Shown: positions 17,640-26,003, counted from the stretch's first letter. The stretch: 64,000 bases of DNA from an uncultured Lachnospiraceae bacterium (GCA_948470335.1 CAOKOL010000004.1:1-64000); one strand, 5' to 3'. Made by a program: numbers and translations. Notes: a model not told the origin generated them from the sequence alone.

Positions 17640-17690
17640 CATGCAGGCCGTACTCTTTAACGCCTGCTTTTCTTTTATACCCTAACATAG

Positions 17691-17721
17691 AAAAAAGCCC
17701 TCACTGAAAACAGGGCTTTTT
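17691..17721 (-). terminator. intrinsic terminator of spoIVA
   Basis: Stem AAAAGCCCT/AGGGCTTTT with a 10-base loop, about 50 bases after the spoIVA stop and followed by a T run on the minus strand. The symmetric A and T runs mean it could work in both directions. Confidence 0.85.
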
Positions 17722-17768
17722 CACGTATCCGATATGTATTTTCACATAAAACCATCTGCGGCATTATC

Positions 17769-19241
17769 CTATATAATAATACAGATCATCCCGCCGTTGC
17801 TGTCATTGATCACCTTCTTGATCGCATCCTGCAGTTTCTGCTGGCAGTCGTCGGTCATTTGGGCTACCTTGGCCTGAATGCCGTCCTCCACGATCTGTTC
17901 GATGGATTTGCCGAAAATATTGGCCTCCCAGATGCCGTTTTCCTCGGCGGACTGGCCCTTAATATACTGGATCAGATCCTGCGCCTGCTGCTCGCTGCCC
18001 ACAATCGGCGCAATCTCCGTCTCGATCACCGACTGCATCAGATGAATCGACGGGGCCTCCGCCCGCATCTTCACGCCGAATTTATTGCCGTGCTTAATCA
18101 CCGACGGCTCATCCAGCACAATTTCCTCCCGGTCAGGAATGACCACCCCGTAGCCTTTGTAGCGCACCGATTCCATAGCGTTCTGAACTTTGGAGTAAGA
18201 ATCCCTTAACTGAGAAAAATCTTTCAGCGTTTTCAAAAGCTGATATTCTCCCGCCACCGGAATCCCCGTATATTCGGAAATCATATTATAATAGAGGGAG
18301 GGCTTCATATCCACCCGCAGCGACACCCTGCCGCAGGACAGATCTTTCCTGTCGATTTTAACTTCCTGAACCTCCTCCAGGTCCGTGATAATATTGACAG
18401 GATCCGCGTCCCGCATATATGTAATCTTATTAATCACCCCCATGGCCATCTCCATTACCTTTGCTTTCAGCCAGTGGGTGGCAGGCAGAAGCTCCAGCCA
18501 TTTGGGGATATGGAAATCCACCTGTGACACAGGGAAGCCTTTCAGCACCTCCTCCATAATATGGCAGATATCATCCTTTTTCAACTGCTCACAATTGACA
18601 GGCAGCACCGCCACCTGGTATCTTAAGGTCAGCTCAGCGCACATCTGCCCCGTTTCCTCCGAATAGGGACGGCTTGAATTCAGCAGGACCACGAAAGGCT
18701 TTCCCAGCTTTTTCAATTCCTGCACCGTTTTTTCTTCCGCCTTTTCATAGGACTCCCGGGGAATCTCCGTAAAGCTGCCGTCCGTAGTTACCACAACGCC
18801 AATGGTGGAATGATCGTTAATCACCTTTTTCGTGCCGATCTCCGCCGCCTGGGTAAATGGAATCTCATAGTCAAACCAGGGCGTCTTCACCAGCCGTTCC
18901 TCATCATTTTCAATATGCCCGGCCGCCCCTTCCGCCATATAACCCACACAGTCGATCAGCCGCATATTCACCTCCACATCGGGACTGATGGAAATCCGGG
19001 CCGCTTCCTTCGGGATAAATTTGGGTTCCGTGGTCATAATCGTCTTGCCCCCCGCGCTCTGGGGCAGCTCATCCTTCGTCCGCTCCCTGTCGTGGACGTC
19101 TTCCATGTTGGGCAGCACCATCAGATTCATAAAACGTTTAATAAAAGTGGACTTACCGGTACGCACCGGCCCCACCACCCCTATGTAAATATCGCCGCCG
19201 GTACGCAACTGTATATCCTTATAGACATTGAATGGCTCCAT
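17769..19241 (-). CDS. spoIVA: stage IV sporulation protein A
   Basis: The coat morphogenetic ATPase that polymerises on the outer forespore membrane and is needed for coat and cortex assembly. The start used here (ATG at 19239-19241) gives MEPFNVYKDIQLRTGG and 490 residues, matching the family; a longer frame adds 19 unlikely residues. The P-loop GPVRTGKSTF is at about residue 24, the TRAFAC-like GTPase/ATPase fold follows, and the C-terminus is the conserved GGMICIII. Expression is expected in the mother cell from a sigma-E promoter, which I could not pin down. It is followed by a strong terminator. Confidence 0.97.
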   Translation of the reverse strand: MEPFNVYKDIQLRTGGDIYIGVVGPVRTGKSTFIKRFMNLMVLPNMEDVHDRERTKDELPQSAGGKTIMTTEPKFIPKEAARISISPDVEVNMRLIDCVGYMAEGAAGHIENDEERLVKTPWFDYEIPFTQAAEIGTKKVINDHSTIGVVVTTDGSFTEIPRESYEKAEEKTVQELKKLGKPFVVLLNSSRPYSEETGQMCAELTLRYQVAVLPVNCEQLKKDDICHIMEEVLKGFPVSQVDFHIPKWLELLPATHWLKAKVMEMAMGVINKITYMRDADPVNIITDLEEVQEVKIDRKDLSCGRVSLRVDMKPSLYYNMISEYTGIPVAGEYQLLKTLKDFSQLRDSYSKVQNAMESVRYKGYGVVIPDREEIVLDEPSVIKHGNKFGVKMRAEAPSIHLMQSVIETEIAPIVGSEQQAQDLIQYIKGQSAEENGIWEANIFGKSIEQIVEDGIQAKVAQMTDDCQQKLQDAIKKVINDSNGGMICIII

Positions 19242-19327
19242 AGAAAAACCCCTTCCATATATGCTGATAACAGTATATGCGAAGGGGATATGCGACATAC
19301 CAATTTTACCTTATTATTTAAGTATCA

Positions 19328-19357
19328 AGGGCAATAATCCGGCCGGACTATTGCCCT
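19328..19357. terminator. near-perfect 30-base palindrome upstream of spoIVA
   Basis: AGGGCAATA/TATTGCCCT arms around TCCGGCCGGA. It lies between the DUF3825 gene and spoIVA. Neither side has a full T run on the transcribed strand, so it could be a weak terminator for the DUF3825 transcript or a regulatory site. Confidence 0.45.
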
Positions 19358-19478
19358 AAAAACATAACATTACACCATAATTAACAAAATGCAAACTTAC
19401 CAAATAAAATAATAACCATATTGCAACTTATCTATCGCTTATAGTATACCCACTTTTTATAAAAAAGTCAACTAATAT

Positions 19479-20258
19479 TTAGGGCTGCAGCCAATAGCTG
19501 TCTGGACGGGCAATTAACCTTGCATTATTATACGCCATTTCTGTTGTAAGGCATGTATGACCATAATATACTGTTTTATCATCACTTAAAGATAAAACCA
19601 AAGCCAAATCTGGTTTATCTGGATTTGTCAAATATAGTGGTACCAATAATTGTATTTTATCATTATATAACTGTGGAACAACCTTTTTATAATTAGCTTC
19701 AATACGTTTCTTAACTGACCCAATCGCTCCTCCAATAATATTTTGGCAAAATTCTTTTCCATTAGTCCGCAATTGTTCAGGTATTCTCAAAAAATTTTCT
19801 TCATCATATAAAATATGATCCCACTGAGGAATAATATCCAATTTTATATCATATATTAATGCGCTGGGATCATCAAAATAACTTGCTCTTTGTAAATTAG
19901 ACGCTTCTACATTGGGTATATCTGTAAATTTTATGGTATAACTATTATAAAATGCTGTGAATCTCCACTTTTGAAATCCATCTATTGGATTTTTCATACA
20001 ATAAAAAAATATTGGCTGCCATGTTTTATCATATAATCCCGTATTAAAACAAGCTATCTGTTCAGCCATATAAATATATTTTTGTTTGTTATTCTCAAAA
20101 GCTTCTTCCCTTTCCTTCCATAATTTTTCAAAAGTATAATATAAATAATTTTTTAATATGCCAAAATCATTTTTCCCTGCATAACTCCATTTTTCAGGTG
20201 ACAACTCATTTGTTGCTAATATCTGCAATCTATTAGTGAAAAAATCATAATTGCCCAA
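19479..20258 (-). CDS. DUF3825 domain protein
   Basis: A 259-residue protein resembling the DUF3825 family: IACFNTGLYDKTWQPIFFY near residue 68, the block KWRFTAFYNSYTIKF, LIYDIKLDIIPQWDHIL, and RIPEQLRTNGKEFCQNIIGGAI. DUF3825 domains occur in stand-alone and multidomain proteins, some in defence or stress settings; no function is settled. The listed start is a TTG inside the conserved part. The frame remains open upstream (LKEWAYLGNYDFF) to an ATT at 20280-20282 near a GGAGG, so the true N-terminus is probably about 8 residues longer. Very AT-rich compared with its neighbours, suggesting transfer. Confidence 0.7.
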   Translation of the reverse strand: MGNYDFFTNRLQILATNELSPEKWSYAGKNDFGILKNYLYYTFEKLWKEREEAFENNKQKYIYMAEQIACFNTGLYDKTWQPIFFYCMKNPIDGFQKWRFTAFYNSYTIKFTDIPNVEASNLQRASYFDDPSALIYDIKLDIIPQWDHILYDEENFLRIPEQLRTNGKEFCQNIIGGAIGSVKKRIEANYKKVVPQLYNDKIQLLVPLYLTNPDKPDLALVLSLSDDKTVYYGHTCLTTEMAYNNARLIARPDSYWLQP

Positions 20259-20291
20259 ATAAGCCCATTCTTTTAAACGAATATTTTTTCT

Positions 20292-20567
20292 CTACCTCCT
20301 TTCCTCCTTCACCGACGGCGGATTCTTCTTCAAAAACTCCATAATCGCCTCATAATGCTCCGGCTTATGGGGATAGCTGCACCCGGTACAGTCCTTCATC
20401 AACTTCCCTTCCTTATTCTTAAAATACACCGGCTCTCCCAGACAGTTCTCCAGACTGTTCATGGGACAATAACAAAAGAGGCAGTTAAAATCCTTCCCCT
20501 TCATATCCTCATGGCATGGAAAATACTTACATGCCGTATTGCTGAAAAAACGATAACTGTTCTCCAT
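20292..20567 (-). CDS. cysteine-rich small domain protein (PF04071-like)
   Basis: A 91-residue protein with the cysteine pattern of the cysteine-rich small domain: NTACKYFPCH near residue 10, FNCLFCYCPM near residue 27, and DCTGCSYPHKP near residue 59. The conserved Cys and His residues are probably metal ligands. Members often sit near cobamide genes, but no such genes are in this window. Its 3' end carries the AGGAGG that would serve the DUF3825 gene, so the two may be translated together. Confidence 0.8.
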   Translation of the reverse strand: MENSYRFFSNTACKYFPCHEDMKGKDFNCLFCYCPMNSLENCLGEPVYFKNKEGKLMKDCTGCSYPHKPEHYEAIMEFLKKNPPSVKEERR

Positions 20568-20584
20568 TTCATCTCCTTATCATA

Positions 20585-20689
20585 GTTCCGCAACTCCCCT
20601 CCCATGCCCCCCTGAACTGGGAAAATTTCCAGCCATTAACATGTCTGTAAATTCTCCCGGGGCATGTCCGGTCTGTTGCTGTTTTTATC
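20585..20689. repeat. hairpin intergenic repeat, copy A
   Basis: First of two tandem units upstream of the cysteine-rich gene. The hairpin (20603-20666) has an outer stem CATGCCCC/GGGGCATG, an inner stem GGGAAAATTT/AAATTCTCCC, and an apical CAT-TAAC-ATG. Related copies lie at 20708-20771, 25073-25137 and 26443-26507. Confidence 0.8.
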
Positions 20690-20833
20690 GTTCCGCAACT
20701 CCCCTTCCATGCCCCCCTGAACTGGGAGAATTTCCAGCCATTCACATGTCTGTAAATTCTCCCGGGCCATGTCCGGTCCGTTGCTGGTTTTATCACTCCG
20801 TTGCTGTTTTAAAGTTCCATAACTCCGTTTCCA
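20690..20833. repeat. hairpin intergenic repeat, copy B plus truncated third unit
   Basis: Second tandem unit. The hairpin at 20708-20771 has a perfect inner stem GGGAGAATTT/AAATTCTCCC, an apical CAT-TCAC-ATG, and an outer stem with one mismatch. The end motif GTTGCTG(T) and the start motif AGTTCC..AACTCC recur at 20800-20833 as a partial third unit. Confidence 0.78.
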
Positions 20834-20835
20834 CT

Positions 20836-22902
20836 CTACAGACTGATATCCTGCCGCATCCTCTCCCGGTCCCGTTCCATCATTCTGCCAAGTTCCCCAT
20901 GCTCCGGCCGTTCCAGCCCCGGATCTTCTGCCAGCAGCAGCGCGGCCGCCTCGGAAGCATCTTTCAGCACGTTGGAATCCGTAAAAATATCTCCGATCCG
21001 GAACTCCATGACGCCGCTCTGCCGCACGCCGAAGAAATCTCCCGGACCCCGCAGTTTCAAGTCTTCCGACGCGATCAAAAAACCGTCATTGGAATGATTC
21101 AGTATATCCAGCCGTTTCTCACTGGTTTTTGACCCGGAACGGTTAATAAAAACACAGTAGGACTGATGACTGCCCCGCCCTACCCGGCCCCGCAGCTGAT
21201 GAAGCTGGGCCAGGCCGAACCGCTCGGCGTTTTCGATCACCATCACGGTGGCATTCGGCACATTGATGCCCACTTCCACCACGGTGGTGGACACCAGCAC
21301 CTGAATCCTGCCTGCGGCAAAGTCTTCCATAATCTGATTCTTTTCCTTCGGCTTCATTTTGCCATGGAGACAGGATACCGTAATCTGCTCCGGCAGATGG
21401 TTCCGCACCGTCTTTACATAATCGGTCACATTTTCCGCCTCCATGCCCTCGCTTTCCTCCACCATGGCGCAGATTACATAAGCCTGCCGGCCCTGTTCCG
21501 TCTGCTTTCTCAGAAATTCATAAGTATTCGGCAGCTTGTCCGGTCCTATCACGCAGTTTTTCACCGGCAGCCGGGTGGCAGGAAGCTCGTCGATCACCGA
21601 GATATCCAGATCCCCGTACAGAATAATGGCCAGCGTTCTCGGAATGGGCGTGGCGCTCATCACCAGCGTATGAGGCTCCTTCCCTTTTCCTCCCAGGCTC
21701 TCTCTCTGGTGAACGCCGAAGCGGTGCTGCTCGTCCGTCACCACCAGCGCCAGGTCGGCATATTCCACGCCCTCCTGAATCAGCGCATGGGTGCCCACCA
21801 CAATATCCGCTTCATGATTCTGAATCCGCTCGTACGCCAGCCGCTTTTCTTTGGCCGTCATCGAACCGGTCAGCAATTCCACCCGCAGCGGAATCTCATT
21901 GTCCAAAAGCAGTTCCCGAAACGCCTGCTCATGCTGCTTGGCCAGTACCTCCGTAGGTGCCATCACCGCTCCCTGATACCCGTGCTCCGCCGCTTTCAGC
22001 AACGCCAAAAAGGCGATAATGGTCTTTCCGGAACCCACATCGCCCTGTATCAGCCGGTTCATCACCCCTGCTCCTTCCATGTCCGCCAGCACTTCCCCAA
22101 GGGTTCTCTGCTGGGCCTGCGTCAGCTCATAGGGCAGCCTGTCAAGCACCCGCTCCACATATGCACTGCCTGCCATGGAAAAGGAATTCAGCTTCTTCTC
22201 CCGGTTTTCTTTTAACTGCTGTACTCTGAGGATAAAAAAGAAAAATTCGTCAAACACCAGCCTGCGCCGGGCCAGAACCAGGCTGTTTTCATCGTCGGGA
22301 AAATGAATCTGCCTGAGGGCGAAATTCTGTTCCGCCAGTCTGTATTTTTCCCGGACCCAGCCGGGGAGCGGATCTTTCCGGACAGGCATGTTTTTAAGCG
22401 CCTGCTCCACGGCCTGGCCGATGGTCTTTGAGGGCAGCCCCTTTGTCACGGAATACACCGGCCGCAGCCGCCCCTGCAAAGTCTCATAACTGTCGGCTGC
22501 GTACATCTGGGGCTGATCCATGGAAAATCCGGACCGCCCCCGCACTGCCTTTCCCCGGAACACATAGACGCTTCCCGGCTTTAAAGTGGTTTTCAGATAG
22601 GGCATGTTGAACCAGCACAGCTTCACCGTCCCGGTCATATCCCGGCCGGCCGCTCTGATGATCTGCATCTTCTTCACCCAGGTCACGGTCACTTCTTTGC
22701 TGATCTGCAGCCGCACGGCCTGTACCTTGCCTTCTTCCAGCTCCCCGGCGTAAACCGGCGGCCCGTAGGCTTCGTAGGTCCTGGGGTAAAATTCCAGCAG
22801 TTCTTCCACTGTCGCAAGATTCAGCTTTCCAAACAGCGCCGCCGTTTTTTCCCCGATTCCTTTCAGCGTCGTTAAGGGAGCCCCGAAATCGGATCCGGAC
22901 AT
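20836..22902 (-). CDS. recG: ATP-dependent DNA helicase RecG
   Basis: The branch-migration helicase that remodels stalled forks and Holliday junctions. N-terminal wedge domain (LTTLKGIGEKTAALFGKLN), Walker A LIQGDVGSGKTIIAF near residue 284, the DEQH-type box LVVTDEQHRFGVHQ near residue 389, SATPIPRTLA, and the C-terminal helicase motifs QLRGRVGRG. The length of 688 aa is normal. A good GGAGGTGAG precedes the ATG. It follows the yloU-yloV pair on the same strand, the usual Firmicutes order. Confidence 0.97.
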   Translation of the reverse strand: MSGSDFGAPLTTLKGIGEKTAALFGKLNLATVEELLEFYPRTYEAYGPPVYAGELEEGKVQAVRLQISKEVTVTWVKKMQIIRAAGRDMTGTVKLCWFNMPYLKTTLKPGSVYVFRGKAVRGRSGFSMDQPQMYAADSYETLQGRLRPVYSVTKGLPSKTIGQAVEQALKNMPVRKDPLPGWVREKYRLAEQNFALRQIHFPDDENSLVLARRRLVFDEFFFFILRVQQLKENREKKLNSFSMAGSAYVERVLDRLPYELTQAQQRTLGEVLADMEGAGVMNRLIQGDVGSGKTIIAFLALLKAAEHGYQGAVMAPTEVLAKQHEQAFRELLLDNEIPLRVELLTGSMTAKEKRLAYERIQNHEADIVVGTHALIQEGVEYADLALVVTDEQHRFGVHQRESLGGKGKEPHTLVMSATPIPRTLAIILYGDLDISVIDELPATRLPVKNCVIGPDKLPNTYEFLRKQTEQGRQAYVICAMVEESEGMEAENVTDYVKTVRNHLPEQITVSCLHGKMKPKEKNQIMEDFAAGRIQVLVSTTVVEVGINVPNATVMVIENAERFGLAQLHQLRGRVGRGSHQSYCVFINRSGSKTSEKRLDILNHSNDGFLIASEDLKLRGPGDFFGVRQSGVMEFRIGDIFTDSNVLKDASEAAALLLAEDPGLERPEHGELGRMMERDRERMRQDISL

Positions 22903-22944
22903 GTGCTCACCTCCCCTGCCTGCGTTTTCTCAGATAATACTGCC

Positions 22945-24657
22945 TTATTCCACCGAAATCACATAATAATAGATCGGCTGCCCGCCGTTTTGCAGCTCCA
23001 CGTCACAAGACGGATAAGCTTCCTGCACCTTCCCGCAGAATACCTCCGCATCCCCTTCCTCCAGATCACAGCCATAATAAATCGTAATCAGCTCCGAATC
23101 CTCGTCCACCATGGAAGCAAGAAGCTCCATGGCCGTGCCTGTCACTTCATTCCCCACCGCCGCAATGGTGTGATCGTCCAGGCCCATAATATCCCCTGCA
23201 TGGATTTCCTTGCCGTCGATGGCGGTATCCCGCACCGCATACGTTACCTGCCCGGTTTTCACACAGCTCAGTTCTTCCTCCATCTGCCGGGTATTTTCCT
23301 CTGCACTCCGGTCCGGAGAAAATCCGATAATGGCGGAAATCCCCTGCGGCACGGTCTTTGTGGGAACCACAATAACCTCTTTATCCTCTGTCAGCGACTG
23401 GGCCTGCTGGGCCGCCAGAATGATGTTTTTATTATTCGGAAGGACAAATACCGTATCCGCATTTACCTGATTGATGGCATTCAGCATATCCTCCGTGCTG
23501 GGATTCATCGTCTGTCCCCCTGTGATCAGGCAGTCCACGCCCAGATCACGGAAAATCGCGTCCATTCCCTCGCCCACGGAAACCGCCACAAATCCATACG
23601 GCTTTCTCGGCTCTTTCGCCGCCTCCGCTTCTTCCTTCGCCTTCTGCTCCGCAGCCAGCCGGCCGGCATCTTTAATCAGCTTCTCCTGATGCTCCTCCCG
23701 CATATTGTCAATTTTCATGCGGGACAGAGAGCCGTAGGTCAGCGCTTTCTGGATCGCCAGACCGGGATCATTGGTATGCACATGGACTTTTACCAGATCA
23801 TCGTCAGCCACCAGAACGATGGAATCACCGATTGATTCCAGGTATTTTTTAAATTCCTGTTCTTCGCTGTCTTCCATCTCTTTTTCCAGGTTGACAATAA
23901 ATTCCGTGCAGTAGCCAAACCGGATATCAAAATCTGCAAGTCCGGACTGGCCCTGGCCTTCTGACAGCTCCCGGCTGCCGGAAGCAGCCGCCGGCCGGAC
24001 CGCCGAAACCGCCTCGCCGTCTCTGGCCGGCTTGATCTCTTTTCCGGTCATGGCGCTGTAGGCGCCCTTCATGACCTGCATCAGACCCTGACCGCCGGAG
24101 TCCACCACGCCGGCTTCTTTCAGCACCGGAAGCAGCTCCGGCGTATAAGCCAGCACCCTGTCCCCGTGCTCGATCACCTGCCGGAACATCTCGTCCAGAT
24201 CGTCGATTTCTTCCCGCAGCTCTATGGCTTTATCCGCCATTCCCTTCGCCACGGTCAGAATCGTACCCTCTTTCGGTTTCATTACCGCCTTATAAGCCGT
24301 CTCCACCGCTTTCTGGAACGCATCCGCCGCCAGCGGCACATCTATGGCGTCCTGGGTTTTGATGGCTTTCGTAAACCCTCTCAGAAGCTGGGACAGAATA
24401 ACGCCGGAATTTCCCCGTGCGCCCCGGAGAGAACCGGAAGAAATGGCTTTCGCCAGGTTCTCCAGCGTGGGATGCTCAATGGCCTCCACTTCTCTCGCCG
24501 CAGACATAATCGTCATCGTCATATTCGTACCCGTATCACCGTCGGGAACGGGGAACACATTCAGTTCATTAATCCATTCTTTGTTCAGATCCAGGTTGTT
24601 TGCGCCGGATAAGAACATCTTTTTCAGCAAATCAGCATCAATTTTATAGACAGCCAC
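22945..24657 (-). CDS. DAK2/YloV family protein (FakA-like)
   Basis: A 570-residue protein of the YloV/FakA family. The N-terminal DhaL-type kinase domain has NVFPVPDGDTGTNMTMT near residue 29 and RGARGNSGVILSQLL; the C-terminal part (about 330-570) is the DAK1-like/EDD region that includes VLPNNKNIILAAQQA. FakA homologues phosphorylate fatty acids bound to FakB partners so exogenous fatty acids can enter phospholipids. That role is inferred, as no fakB gene is in the window. It sits downstream of the Asp23-family gene and upstream of recG. Confidence 0.85.
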   Translation of the reverse strand: MAVYKIDADLLKKMFLSGANNLDLNKEWINELNVFPVPDGDTGTNMTMTIMSAAREVEAIEHPTLENLAKAISSGSLRGARGNSGVILSQLLRGFTKAIKTQDAIDVPLAADAFQKAVETAYKAVMKPKEGTILTVAKGMADKAIELREEIDDLDEMFRQVIEHGDRVLAYTPELLPVLKEAGVVDSGGQGLMQVMKGAYSAMTGKEIKPARDGEAVSAVRPAAASGSRELSEGQGQSGLADFDIRFGYCTEFIVNLEKEMEDSEEQEFKKYLESIGDSIVLVADDDLVKVHVHTNDPGLAIQKALTYGSLSRMKIDNMREEHQEKLIKDAGRLAAEQKAKEEAEAAKEPRKPYGFVAVSVGEGMDAIFRDLGVDCLITGGQTMNPSTEDMLNAINQVNADTVFVLPNNKNIILAAQQAQSLTEDKEVIVVPTKTVPQGISAIIGFSPDRSAEENTRQMEEELSCVKTGQVTYAVRDTAIDGKEIHAGDIMGLDDHTIAAVGNEVTGTAMELLASMVDEDSELITIYYGCDLEEGDAEVFCGKVQEAYPSCDVELQNGGQPIYYYVISVE

Positions 24658-24679
24658 TGGTCCGTATCCTCCTTAAAAA

Positions 24680-25036
24680 CTAATCCATTACCCGCACGCC
24701 TTCAACATAAATGTTGATTTTCTCCACGGGCGCGCCTGTGAACTGCTCGACTTTATACTTCACGTTTTCAATCAGATTATCCGCCACGGCCGAAATGCTG
24801 ACGCCGTATACGACGATCACATGGAAATCAATGGTGATCCGGTTATTGTCCACCGTCACATTCACGCCATGTGTCAGACTGTTCTTTTTCAGGAGTTTTA
24901 CCAGGCCGTCCTTCATACTGATCGCCGCCATTCCCACAATCCCGAAACACTCAATGGCCACGGAACCGGAATAACGGGCAATCACTTCCGTATCGATCAG
25001 GACTTCCCCTAATTTATTATAGATCCGACACTTCAT
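24680..25036 (-). CDS. yloU: Asp23/Gls24 family protein (YloU)
   Basis: A 118-residue Asp23-family envelope-stress-type protein. The start at 25036 gives MKCRIYNKLGEVLIDTEVIARYSG after a clear GGAGG; a longer frame runs into the upstream repeat. The family block VAIECFGIVGMAAIS is followed by VNVTVDNNRITIDFHVIVVYGVSI and a C-terminal NIYVEGVRV. The gene pairs with the YloV-type gene throughout Firmicutes; its molecular role is unclear. A hairpin repeat copy lies just upstream. Confidence 0.92.
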   Translation of the reverse strand: MKCRIYNKLGEVLIDTEVIARYSGSVAIECFGIVGMAAISMKDGLVKLLKKNSLTHGVNVTVDNNRITIDFHVIVVYGVSISAVADNLIENVKYKVEQFTGAPVEKINIYVEGVRVMD

Positions 25037-25051
25037 ACATATTCCTCCATG

Positions 25052-25140
25052 ATAGTTGCGCAGCTTCCCTCCCAAGCCCCCTTAAACCGGAAAAATTCCC
25101 AGCCACTAAAGTGTCCGTAAATCCTCCCGGGGCTTTGCTA
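25052..25140. repeat. hairpin intergenic repeat, copy C
   Basis: Hairpin at 25073-25137. The outer stem is changed on both arms relative to copy A (CAAGCCCC with GGGGCTTTG), and the apical stem is changed in step (CAC-TAAA-GTG). The inner stem is weaker than in the other copies. Confidence 0.75.
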
Positions 25141-25143
25141 TGA

Positions 25144-25176
25144 GCACTTAGCCCCTGACTATTAGGGGCTAAGTGC
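25144..25176. terminator. perfect 12-bp hairpin upstream of yloU
   Basis: GCACTTAGCCCC/GGGGCTAAGTGC with a 9-base loop. It directly follows repeat copy C. There is no T run on either side, so it may be a transcription roadblock, a regulatory structure or a relic of the repeat rather than a classical terminator. Confidence 0.5.
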
Positions 25177-25314
25177 GATGCATACAAAATTGTCAGCGGG
25201 TGTGTTTTAGCCGCTTGCTATTTTGCAGTCCGGTCCGCCGCTGTTTTCATAACGCTCTTGACTCTGCCTTTTTAAAACCATATTTTTGCGATCCAAACGC
25301 ATATACTCGTCAAT

Positions 25315-25343
25315 ATTATAACCGCTAATCGGCCATTTGGGAA
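25315..25343 (-). promoter_or_regulatory. candidate promoter of yloU-yloV-recG
   Basis: Minus-strand TATAAT (25315-25320) with a weak TTCCCA -35 (25338-25343) at 17-base spacing. The -10 is perfect, the -35 poor. Confidence 0.45.
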
Positions 25344-25383
25344 GGTTATTTTCTATTTTTTTACCTCAGTACCGTTTTTATGC

Positions 25384-25412
25384 TTGCAATTCTCCGAAAT
25401 ATTTGATATGAT
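25384..25412 (+). promoter_or_regulatory. sigma-A promoter of rpmB
   Basis: TTGCAA (25384-25389) and TATGAT (25407-25412) with 17-base spacing, about 94 bases before the rpmB start. Confidence 0.7.
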
Positions 25413-25422
25413 ATGTAAGGTT

Positions 25423-25446
25423 GCGGGCCGGTCCGCAGACCGCCCG
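25423..25446 (+). promoter_or_regulatory. GC-rich hairpin in the rpmB leader
   Basis: CGGGC-C-GGTC/GACC-GCCCG around a CGCA loop, placed right after the promoter in the untranslated leader of rpmB. It may stabilise the message or serve autoregulation by L28; neither is shown. Confidence 0.5.
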
Positions 25447-25505
25447 GTACAATTGATTACGGGATCATTTCGATCTGAGGGAACTTAACATAAGGAGGTG
25501 CAAAG

Positions 25506-25691
25506 ATGGCGAAGTGTGCTGTTTGTCAGAGAGGCGCTCATTTTGGTAATGCCGTGAGCCACTCCCATAGAAGATCAAATAAAATGTGGAGATGCAACGT
25601 AAAATCCGTTAAGGTGAACGTAAACGGAGCTGCCAAAAAAATGTATGTATGTACATCCTGCTTAAAGTCAGGTTTAGTTGAGAGAGCTTAG
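25506..25691 (+). CDS. rpmB: 50S ribosomal protein bL28
   Basis: 61-residue large-subunit protein. It starts MAKCAVCQRGAHFGNAVSHS and is the zinc-binding form, with CAVC at residue 4 and CTSC near residue 52; GNAVSHSHRRSNK is the usual L28 core. A strong AAGGAGG lies ahead of the ATG. It is transcribed alone, divergently from yloU-yloV-recG, the normal Firmicutes arrangement, and ends in a strong terminator. Confidence 0.98.
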   Translation: MAKCAVCQRGAHFGNAVSHSHRRSNKMWRCNVKSVKVNVNGAAKKMYVCTSCLKSGLVERA

Positions 25692-25712
25692 GAAATGTTA
25701 AAAAGCCATGTT

Positions 25713-25753
25713 AAAAAGTCCGCATAACTGCCGTAAAGTTAAGCGGACTTTTT
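25713..25753 (+). terminator. intrinsic terminator of rpmB
   Basis: AAAAAGTCCGC/GCGGACTTTTT stem with a 19-base loop, 22 bases after the rpmB stop. The A and T runs make it usable in both directions, so it can also end the minus-strand transcript of the small membrane protein gene. Confidence 0.9.
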
Positions 25754-25779
25754 ATGTTGCTATTATATGCTGATCGGCT

Positions 25780-25920
25780 TCACGGGCAGCAGAATAACTG
25801 ATATCCCAGCACCAGACACACGATCACAAAGAACAGCGTCGTCAGTGTCTTTGGGAGAAACAGCATCAGCGCCATGCCCCCTCCAAAACAGAACAGTATC
25901 AGGCCGCAGATTTTCTTCAT
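25780..25920 (-). CDS. small membrane protein, 46 aa
   Basis: A short frame starting MKKICGLILFCFGGG and ending GYQLFCCP. It is almost entirely two hydrophobic segments (about residues 4-22 and 27-42) with a short polar turn (PKTLTT). An AAGGAG lies 11 bases before the ATG, and the rpmB terminator follows on the same strand's 3' side. It fits the gap between the rpmB terminator and gerW exactly. I do not know its function. Similar tiny two-helix proteins are common next to sporulation genes in Clostridia, which is only suggestive. Confidence 0.65.
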   Translation of the reverse strand: MKKICGLILFCFGGGMALMLFLPKTLTTLFFVIVCLVLGYQLFCCP

Positions 25921-26003
25921 CGCCTGCGCTTCTCCTTTTATGCTGTTATTACAGTCTATGCACCGCGTCGTCCAATCATTAATCTTTTCCCGGCCAAATC
26001 TTT

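Larger units (their letters stand above)
17127..17690. other. long gene-free region between tnpB and spoIVA
   Basis: About 560 bases without a supported gene. It contains a pair of 25-bp palindromes in inverted orientation (17195-17219 and 17615-17639), an imperfect hairpin at 17327-17370 (AAAAGGTA/TACCTTTT arms), three copies of CCGTCAAAA between about 17436 and 17560, and a plus-strand terminator-like hairpin (GCAGGC/GCCTGC, 17643-17667, followed by TTTTCTTTT). The terminator-like hairpin would fit an unannotated plus-strand RNA, but no clear promoter was found. Confidence 0.5.
25037..25372. other. intergenic region between yloU and the rpmB promoter
   Basis: Gene-free divergent region. 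From left to right it holds hairpin repeat copy C, a perfect 12-bp-arm hairpin (25144-25176) and a candidate yloU promoter (25315-25343). A 31-codon minus-strand frame beginning MRLDRKNMV starts only a few bases after that -10 box and has no ribosome binding site, so it is not called. Confidence 0.5.

Noticed and set aside
17610..17642. LexA (SOS) box
   Set aside because: The GAAC and TTC elements are not in the CGAAC-N4-GTTCG arrangement; the palindrome axis is different.
25037..25505. spoVM-like micro-gene near rpmB
   Set aside because: SpoVM lies near rpmB in Bacillus, but no frame here encodes a similar 26-residue amphipathic peptide.
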